A stretch of 64,000 nt of DNA from Certhia americana (Eukaryota; Chordata; Aves; Passeriformes; Certhiidae): the NCBI GenBank assembly GCA_018697195.1, contig CM031859.1, positions 56,670,779 through 56,734,778 on the forward strand, written 5' to 3'. Below the pieces are notes generated by a model. It worked only from the letters and a program-made list of their open reading frames with translations, was not told the DNA's origin and searched no databases. The translations under genes were made by a program, and so were the position numbers. Of this stretch, positions 57,551-64,000 are shown piece by piece. Position 1 is the first letter of the stretch. The number at the start of each line of letters is the position of its first letter.

Positions 57551-60246
57551 CTAAAACAAAAAAACAAACATACAAACAAACAAACAAACAAACAAAAAAA
57601 CCCAAACTCCTGAGTATTTTTGCTTGTTTAATTGGCTGAATAATACCTTGATACAGAAAAAATGCCCATAAGCTCCTCAGTTTAAAAAACAGGAAACATG
57701 CTGACATACTTAGACTTTTTATTCTCAAGGCATTCACAGCTCATCAGCAATTTCACTGAATATTTTATGTTCCGTTTAAAGTCTAGCAGTTTGTTGATTT
57801 AAATAGAAGCACAACCTGTACATAAAACTTCTGTATAATTTTCTGCTCTCTTTTAAGCGTAAAAAACTGATTAAAAATAGCCATTCCTAGCCAGGAAACT
57901 ACCTATATAATTTGATAGCATGGTGCAGGGACATCCAAGAAAGTCCTGCAGTGCTCTGATTTATATATGGAAGCTCTGGGGCTTCAGGAAGCACAAACAT
58001 TGAGTCTGAGCAGAGTGGGGAAGGAAGGCTTGCAGGCTTCAGGCCAGCACAGATTTGTGTTTATCTGTCAGTATGATACAGAAGGCAAATTGTGAGGTGA
58101 CAGCAACCTGTGTTACCCCTATATTTACTAGTACACCAAGTGATCTCAGGTTATTTTGTAATTTTCTGTATGCCTCTCCTTACTGAGAAAAATATCAACA
58201 GAGAAAGAAAGGAATACAACAGAAGTCTGGTCAACCTGAAACCCCATGTCTTCCCATAAATTTCACTCCCTATGAATCCCGAAACATAACAAGAGAACCA
58301 TTGCTGTAAGAGACTTTACATTATAGATAGTTGGGAAAGTATTTGGAGAAAAATTCAAACACTTGCTATTAACAGAATTTATCTCTGCACAAATATAACA
58401 CACTTTTGTCTATATACACATTTGTAAGAGCATTTTTGTGGCACTGTTTATTCTCAGCCTTTTTTTTTTTGGGTATTATTTCACATTTCTTCAAACATCT
58501 AGCCATGACCTTATTCCAGAACACAGCCAGAGTAATACATCATTTTTTAACCTGCTGACAACAACACAAACACTTGTCAGTTGAACATAATAAATCTGAC
58601 TTTCCAAAAAGTAGATTTTTTCACTAAAAAAGTAATTTACCTTTATACAAGGTTGCTCCAAAATTCAGAATGTAAGATAGGCAAAAGTTTCAAACACCAA
58701 GACCAGCAAATATTTCTGGTTGTCTTCGACAGAAAAAATGGCTGAGTTAACTTATTAATATGACACTAAGCAGCAACTAACATTGGTTAATAAATAAACT
58801 CCTGCTTTTGTACTAGCTGAACCGGATATCTGGGAGTGTCTGACACAGTTATTTCTTAAACAATTTGTTTCTCTGCTGATCAAAGTCTCTCCATTCACAA
58901 CTAACTCCACAAATGTATTTGCTAACTTCCCTGACCAAAAAGAACAAAAAAAGTGATAAATCAGATTCAGCTTTGAACTCCAGCCAAGCACAGACTGCTG
59001 AATATGTCAGGCTACGTTAAATTATCTTTGCTTCAGTTGTACAGGGTTATTGAGATGAAGCCATAAAAATATCTGAATTAAAACTAAGCAATTCAGACAG
59101 ATAGAAATCTTAGGCCAACAATTTCAGAAAAAAATTGACCTCTAACATATTTGGCCTGACCATCCTCTTTGCCTTTACACAAAGATGGGTTTAATATACT
59201 GGTGAATGTAGAGCAAGTTCTTTTATACATTTCATTTGAATTTACAACTGTTCTCTTTGTGAAGAGATGAATGCTAGATTATATTTGTCCGATAAATTAA
59301 ATTAATGCAGGAAAGACATAAATATAAACACACTTCCTCACTCTCTTTTATGGGGAAGAGAACACCAAGACTTTGTGCATTCAGTTGGCATACAGAGTTT
59401 TAATTTGATCTGGTGTGAAATTTATTAAATGGTATCTGGTAGGAAAAATTCTTTTAAAGAAGAATTATGTGATGCCTGATACTGTTTGGAGGCCTGTCTA
59501 TAAATTCAAAAGTATCTGTTCTGCCTATACACCTGTAAGCTTTAACTCTGGCCTGACAGTTCTAGAGGTAAGCTTCTTACTATTTAAATATGTGCTACTC
59601 TGAGTAAGATGTTTGGAGAAAACTAAAATACCCAGTTCACTGCTGTGTCATCCTTGCATGAATTCCATGTGAAAAACTGTGGTGGTTTTGAACTTATGTG
59701 CATTATGTATAGCTGCACTTCACATCATCTCATCGTTTCATCATAATCATGACTCTCTTTCCTTTTCTGGATAGTTCAATATTTGAAAAAAAACCCAAAA
59801 CAACACAACAAAAAATTCCCAACTTTCTGAATGAAAGCATAAAACTTCCTTGGATTCATTTTTCTCTGAATAGTCAGGTGGAATATATGAGATGGAAAAA
59901 ATGATGGAAAAAAGTGGAGCATGGAGGAAAGATAGTGAAAAGGCAGAAAAACCCCTTAAGACTGGCTAAACAGATATGACAATATATTCCTTTGACAGTC
60001 TTCTAGTTCAGTCTGCCTGGCATGCTTTGAAATATCCAGTGTAAAAATAATTGTGACTTTAGTTAGTCTTAAGCAACTTTAAGATGTTATGACTCCTTCC
60101 TCCTCTTTTAATTTTTGAACCTCTCTCCTTTACTGAAGTCAAGAAGTGTTGTCATTGACTCACCAGTATGAATATTTCACTTGGATTTATCAAGTGTTCT
60201 TTCAAACTCTTGGAAAGAGAACACTATATTTATAAGCAGACATTAC
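57551..60246 (-). other. SYNE1: 2.7-kb intron
   Basis: Apart from the (CAAA)n tract at its left end (57562-57597) and a short T run (58459-58470), no repeat, exon or RNA gene is recognised. Confidence 0.5.
57562..57597. repeat. (CAAA)n microsatellite next to a splice acceptor
   Basis: CAAA units with one CATA interruption. In the transcript it is UUUG repeats ending about 12 nt upstream of the acceptor of exon 57395-57550. Confidence 0.95.
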
Positions 60247-60402
60247 CTGACAGTCTTTCAAAGCATTCTGCACTGAAGCCTGATCTCCAATTTTTTGTTG
60301 CTGTTTCAGCTTCTTCTCTTGGGTTTCAAACCAAGTTTTTAGGCATTGCACATTATTTTCATATTCTGTCCAGGATTCCTGCAGACCTTCCAAGAGCTGG
60401 AT
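60247..60402 (-). CDS. SYNE1: SYNE1 exon: spectrin repeat
   Basis: Fifty-two codons (residues 171-222), phase 0/0. It begins IQLLEGLQESWTEYENNVQC, contains LKTWFETQEKKLKQQQKIG and ends ALKDCQ. The acceptor is TTTTTCTTTGCAG and the donor CAG|GTAATG. The Trp in LKTWFE is the usual helix A Trp. Confidence 0.96.
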
Positions 60403-60604
60403 CTGCAAAGAAAAATGAGTATATATTTTCTCATACAATCATTTTTATTGTTGGATCAATTATATAATTCATCGAAGACCAGTGCAAAGTAGTGCCTTCT
60501 TGGAATTCAGTGCTTTCAGAATTTAAAACCAGTATATACATTCAAATTAAAATATAGCTAGTATTTTTAATAGAATTAATAATAACCTTGCCGTCATTCA
60601 ACTT

Positions 60605-60962
60605 GGAGAAAAGAGGGCAAAGGAATCAACTCTCTGTGCTGTCCACTCCTTATAGGGAGGCATGGAGAAAATGGAGGAAGACTATTCTGGGAGATACTCA
60701 ATATAAGAAGATATAACAGTCACAAGTTGCAACATGGGAAAATCCTGACTAGGAACAAGGTAAAAACTTGTCCCCCACCAGAGTGGTTAAGCATGAATCA
60801 TTGGCCTGGAAGAGTTTGTGGAATCTCTCCTTGGAAATTTTCAAGATTCAGATAACCAAGTCCCCTCTGATCTAACTGTAAAGTTAGCTCTGTTTTGACC
60901 AGGAGATTGACCTATGTGACCTGCAGAGGCTTCCAACCATTATACTCTTATTGTTCTATGCT
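60605..60962 (+). mobile_element. CR1 LINE 3'-end copy
   Basis: The plus strand carries the sense CR1 tail: CCAGAGTGGTTAAGCATGAA near 60778, GTGGAATCTCTCCTTGGAAA near 60820, GCAGAGGCTTCCAACCAT near 60923 and the terminal short repeat ATTGTTCTATG at 60950-60960. The left border is approximate. It is antisense to SYNE1 and ends about 65 bp from exon 61026-61202. Confidence 0.75.
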
Positions 60963-61025
60963 TTTTAAAAGTTCATTCCAGAGCAGTTAATTTTGGCTTT
61001 TTGGTTTTTTTTTTTTTTTTTTTAC

Positions 61026-61202
61026 CTTTTCTGTTATAAGGCCTTGCAGGATCTGCCAACGTCTGTTCATTGCTCCAAGCTGTTCTGCAAAATCAGTTTT
61101 GTCACTGCGTTTACTTTCAACATCCTGGCTGCTGATTTGTAGCACTGATTGGTTCACAAAGTCGACGGTCAACTGTTTGCAATTTAAATCTATCTTGAAA
61201 CC
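61026..61202 (-). CDS. SYNE1: SYNE1 exon: spectrin repeat
   Basis: Fifty-nine codons (residues 112-170), phase 0/0. It begins GFKIDLNCKQLTVDFVNQSV, contains ISSQDVESKRSDKTDFAEQL and helix C AMNRRWQILQGLITEK. The acceptor TTTTTTTTTCCTAG is strong. The donor is AAG|GTAAAA and continues as an unbroken run of 19 A (T run 61005-61023), so the +5 position is A rather than G. Confidence 0.96.
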
Positions 61203-61374
61203 CTAGGAAAAAAAAACAACAGAATAAACAGAGCAGGACGTAAGTATCATAATTTCTCATCTGCCTGCAAAACAGAGGAAAAATGTTCAACAGCTACATC
61301 TTTATCACAATTCAACAAGAAGGGTTTTTTAGCAATTGACCAAGAATTAGAAAACAAGTCCCTCTCACTGTAAG

Positions 61375-62402
61375 CAAAGAGCAGGTTCATCACCACTTGA
61401 TGAAGCTAAATAGGCACAAGTTTATGGGACCTGATGAGATGCATCCCACGGTCCTGAGGGAATGATGTTGTTGTCAAGCCACTTTCCATTGTATTTGAAA
61501 AGTTATGGTGGTTAGCAAATACCCAAATGACTGGAAAAGGGGAAACATCACTCCTATCTTTACAAAGGGAAGAAAGGAAGATCTGGGGAACTACAGACTG
61601 GTTAGCCTCACTTCTGTCTGGGAAGATCATGGAACAGATCCTCATGGAAGCAATGCACACAACAAACCAAGGGCGTGATCCACAACAGCCAGAACAGCTT
61701 TACTAAGGGCAGATTGTGCCTGACCATTCTGGTGGCCTTCTATGGAATGACTGCACTAGTCAACAAGAGAAGACTGAGTGGTGCCATCTACCTAGAATTC
61801 TGTAAGGCTTTTGACACAGTCCCAAATGACATCCTTATCTCCAAATTAGAGAGACATGGCTATGAAGCATGGACTATTCTGTGGAGGGGGATTTAGCTAG
61901 ATAAATGCAGCCAGAGGGCTATGGTCAATGGCTCCGTGTGCAGGTTGAGACTGGTGATGAGTGGTGTCCCTCAGAGCTCTGCTTTGGGGCTGGTGCTCTT
62001 CAATACCTTTATCAATGACACAGGGAAATCAAATGTATCCTCAGCAAGCCTTCAGAGGACATGAAGCTGAGCAGCGCCATTGATACAACTAAAGAATGGG
62101 ACACCATCCAGGGGACTGGGACAAACTTGAGAACTAGGCCCATGAAAACCTCATGAAGTTCAACAAGTCTAAGTGAAGGTGCTGCACCTGGGTTGGGGAG
62201 ATGAACTCACTGAGAGCAGCCCTGCAGAGAAGGATTTGGGAGATCTCATGGATAAAAGCCAGACATAAGCCAACAGGGTGCACTTGCAGCCCAGAAGGCC
62301 ACCTTCATTGTGGGCTGCTTCAAAAGAGGAGTGGCCAGCAGTTTGAGAAGAGTGATTCTGCCCCTTTGCTCTGCTCTTGCAAGACCCTGCCTTGCATCCA
62401 TT
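61375..62402 (+). mobile_element. CR1 LINE fragment with reverse-transcriptase remains
   Basis: A 1-kb piece of a CR1-type LINE in the plus orientation, opposite to SYNE1. Translation around 61690-61895 gives [17 protein letters not shown] and later [20 protein letters not shown], the reverse-transcriptase motifs around the LDFSKAFDTV block of CR1. The nucleotide text before it (TGGGACCTGATGAGATGCAT near 61427) and after it (CTTTGCTCTGCTCTTGCAAG near 62366) also follows CR1. The frame is broken by stops and shifts, and both ends of the element are missing, so it is inactive. It fills most of intron 61203-62702. Confidence 0.9.
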
Positions 62403-62702
62403 CTAGCAGATCTAATAAGGTTTAATAATGTGCATATTGCTTTGGATTTTCCTAGAAATTAAGGTAAACATATTAAAAATTATACTCCTGCCATAAGTAA
62501 GCAGCAGAGTAAAAGTAATTTTGCCTTCTTTTCCACAGTATCAAATATTTTGCAGTTCTAACCTGTGTACAATTCCAACCACTGAATGAAGTTGGTGATT
62601 TTTTGCCCCAAATCACTTTTATTTTACATATTTCTATATATTTAATTGTAGTAATAATGGGGATGATTCAAAAAGAAAGTCACTAATATTTCCACTCAGT
62701 AC

Positions 62703-62852
62703 CTTGTACTTCTGGACATAACTCTGAATTACTTTCTGTCCTACTACATTTCTTATGTTTTCTTCATCCTGCTGAATTACATTTTCCATCAGTGAAATCC
62801 AGGTCATAACTTCAGTGATGGCATGGCGAGAAGGAATTTTGTCCATCTGGAG
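62703..62852 (-). CDS. SYNE1: SYNE1 exon: spectrin repeat
   Basis: Fifty codons (residues 62-111), phase 0/0. It begins LQMDKIPSRHAITEVMTWIS and contains ENVIQQDEENIRNVVGQK, ending SYVQKYK. The acceptor is CTGTTATCTCAACAG and the donor AAG|GTACTG. The intron to its right (62853-63653, 801 bp) shows nothing. Confidence 0.96.
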
Positions 62853-63653
62853 CTGTTGAGATAACAGACTTAGGACCCATGTTGTGAAAAAAATGGATAA
62901 GCATTCCTTGCTTTGCATTAACACAGTTTCAGTAGTTGATAAGAGTACTGCTTGCCTGAATTTAATTACTCAAAAATATGTTCTAAGACATTTTTATTTT
63001 GCATTACAAGACAATTCGGAGAATTATAGAATGACATTGTTTTGTTTACTATCCCAGACTCAGTTAAGATTTGTGACTCTTCCTCCTTCCCCATAAATCA
63101 CAGTCATTACTAACTCTGAGAGCGTTCTAAGTTATAAACTTAAGCAACAGCTTACACTGATAACCCCCTAACAACTACATATTAAGGCAACTTTCCAACC
63201 ATAATTTTCTAAGTTCAGTATTACAGCATTAAAACTCCAAAACTGCACAACCAAAAACCTCCTGTGCCCACACATACTAGGAAAAATCAAGAATGTTTCT
63301 AGATCCATTTTGTCTTTCACAGACTTGAACCTAACTTACTCAATTTGAACAAAACCATTACCCAAACTTGACAGGGCATAAGGATGTGAAATCCCTTTTT
63401 CCAGAAAGCATACCAATGTGTTGAAAAAACCCTCACCTGTTCTTTGGTTAGAATTTAACAAGATGAAAGTCTGAAACTAACACTGATGGGTACTACATTT
63501 GAAACTAAGTGTAAGCTTTCCCACAATAAAACAGGAATAACTTTTTTCTTATCTATCATCACATGGAAAAATTGAGAAAGGAAGCAACTGGTCAGTGCCA
63601 ACGGTACAGTCTTAGTTTTCTGGAATATCAAAGGGCATCACTGGCTTTCTTAC

Positions 63654-63836
63654 CTGGTGCAACTTCTCTTGTACTGCTGGGATTTGTGTGAGAAGCTCTG
63701 TCCACTGGGTTTCAATGTGGGACAATCCTGCACGCAACGCAGCTGTATCTACTTTCTTAAGCCTGAGGAGCTGGTTCCCAGTACTCAGGACAGAAGATTT
63801 CTGTGATGATTTAGCATCCACTTCTTTTGAAAACTC
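63654..63836 (-). CDS. SYNE1: SYNE1 exon: first exon in the window
   Basis: Sixty-one codons (residues 1-61 of the part seen here), phase 0/0. It begins EFSKEVDAKSSQKSSVLSTG and contains LLRLKKVDTAALRAGL and helix C HIETQWTELLTQIPAVQEKL. The acceptor is GCTTGTACTCACAG and the donor CAG|GTAAGA. The remaining 164 bases to the right edge are intron without features, so the upstream exons lie outside. Confidence 0.96.
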
Positions 63837-64000
63837 CTGTGAGTACAAGCAATTTTTTTGAAAATAATTAAGTACGTATTCTTTTTTTACTTAGAGTTTT
63901 AGCACCTCAGAAAGCTAAGAATATCCTCCTTTCCCTTTAAAATATGTACTTTCTATTAGTATTCATCAGCTATACTTCAGAATAATTTAGATCAAAAATT

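Larger units (their letters stand above)
1340..63836 (-). other. SYNE1: SYNE1 gene, 3' part (36 exons): nesprin-1
   Basis: Nesprin-1 is a tail-anchored outer nuclear membrane protein. Its KASH peptide binds SUN1/SUN2 between the membranes, and its spectrin-repeat rod links the nucleus to actin, microtubule organisers and, in the short isoforms, emerin and lamin A/C. Here 36 exons read leftward and join with matching phases. Coding lengths total 5,928 bp, giving 1,975 residues plus stop. The order is spectrin-repeat exons (residues 1-1371), acidic linker (1372-1481), DV23 cassette (1482-1504), last repeats (about 1506-1846), Ser-rich tail (1847-1911) and KASH (about 1916-1975). The closing PPPL and the helix with IGLACLVPM mark nesprin-1 rather than nesprin-2, which ends PPPT. 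Human nesprin-1 has about 8,800 residues, so the N-terminal three quarters lie beyond the right edge. No exon shows a stop or frameshift, so the gene looks intact. Confidence 0.96.

Noticed and set aside
1..64000. Bacterial-type systems, CRISPR arrays, operons or phage genes
   Set aside because: The window is intron-rich vertebrate DNA with split coding sequence on one strand; no array of spaced direct repeats or compact gene clusters exists.

Overview
This is vertebrate nuclear DNA, most likely avian. It carries the 3' third of one giant gene, SYNE1 (nesprin-1, the spectrin-repeat KASH protein of the LINC complex), transcribed from the minus strand. Two things support this. Thirty-six short exons with AG/GT (or GC) borders join in one frame and encode 1,975 residues ending in a KASH membrane anchor with the C-terminus PPPL. 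The introns also carry CR1-type LINE fragments, including a reverse-transcriptase piece, and an ERV-LTR-like repeat, which are common in bird genomes. CR1 also occurs in turtles and crocodilians, and the species cannot be told from here.

Layout, from the right edge (upstream in the gene) to the left. From 63836 to 38325, 19 exons encode spectrin repeats of giant nesprin-1, about two exons per repeat. From 38324 to 31384 lies the largest intron. It holds an alternative first exon (35592-35683) whose 30 codons match my memory of the start of the muscle isoform nesprin-1-alpha2. Motifs typical of muscle promoters lie just upstream of it. From 31383 to 20671, six exons encode the repeats shared by giant and alpha isoforms. 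From 19786 to 18543 come the acidic, Ser-rich linker exon and the 23-residue 'DV23' cassette. From 16628 to 10157 are the last repeats and a Ser-rich tail. A 59-bp exon (8284-8342) and the KASH exon (2210-1970) finish the protein. The 3'UTR probably ends near an AATAAATAA signal at 1365-1357. Everything left of that looks intergenic.

How the parts work together: the spectrin-repeat rod reaches into the cytoplasm, the transmembrane helix sits in the outer nuclear membrane, and the last 24 residues, with the conserved Cys 23 residues before the end, lie in the perinuclear space to bind SUN1/SUN2. The internal start would give a compact protein of about 973 residues. The 59-bp exon is not a multiple of three. 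Skipping it would give 11 new residues and a stop before KASH, so the tail can in principle be made with or without its nuclear anchor.

No bacterial-type operon, CRISPR array, tRNA or rRNA was seen. Outside the exons, the notable items are three GC-type 5' splice sites, microsatellites serving as polypyrimidine tracts, a CpG-bearing TG tract 50 nt from a 3' splice site, and a G-quadruplex motif in one intron. Exon coordinates come from reading splice borders and frame by eye. Comparisons with human nesprin-1 come from memory, not alignment.
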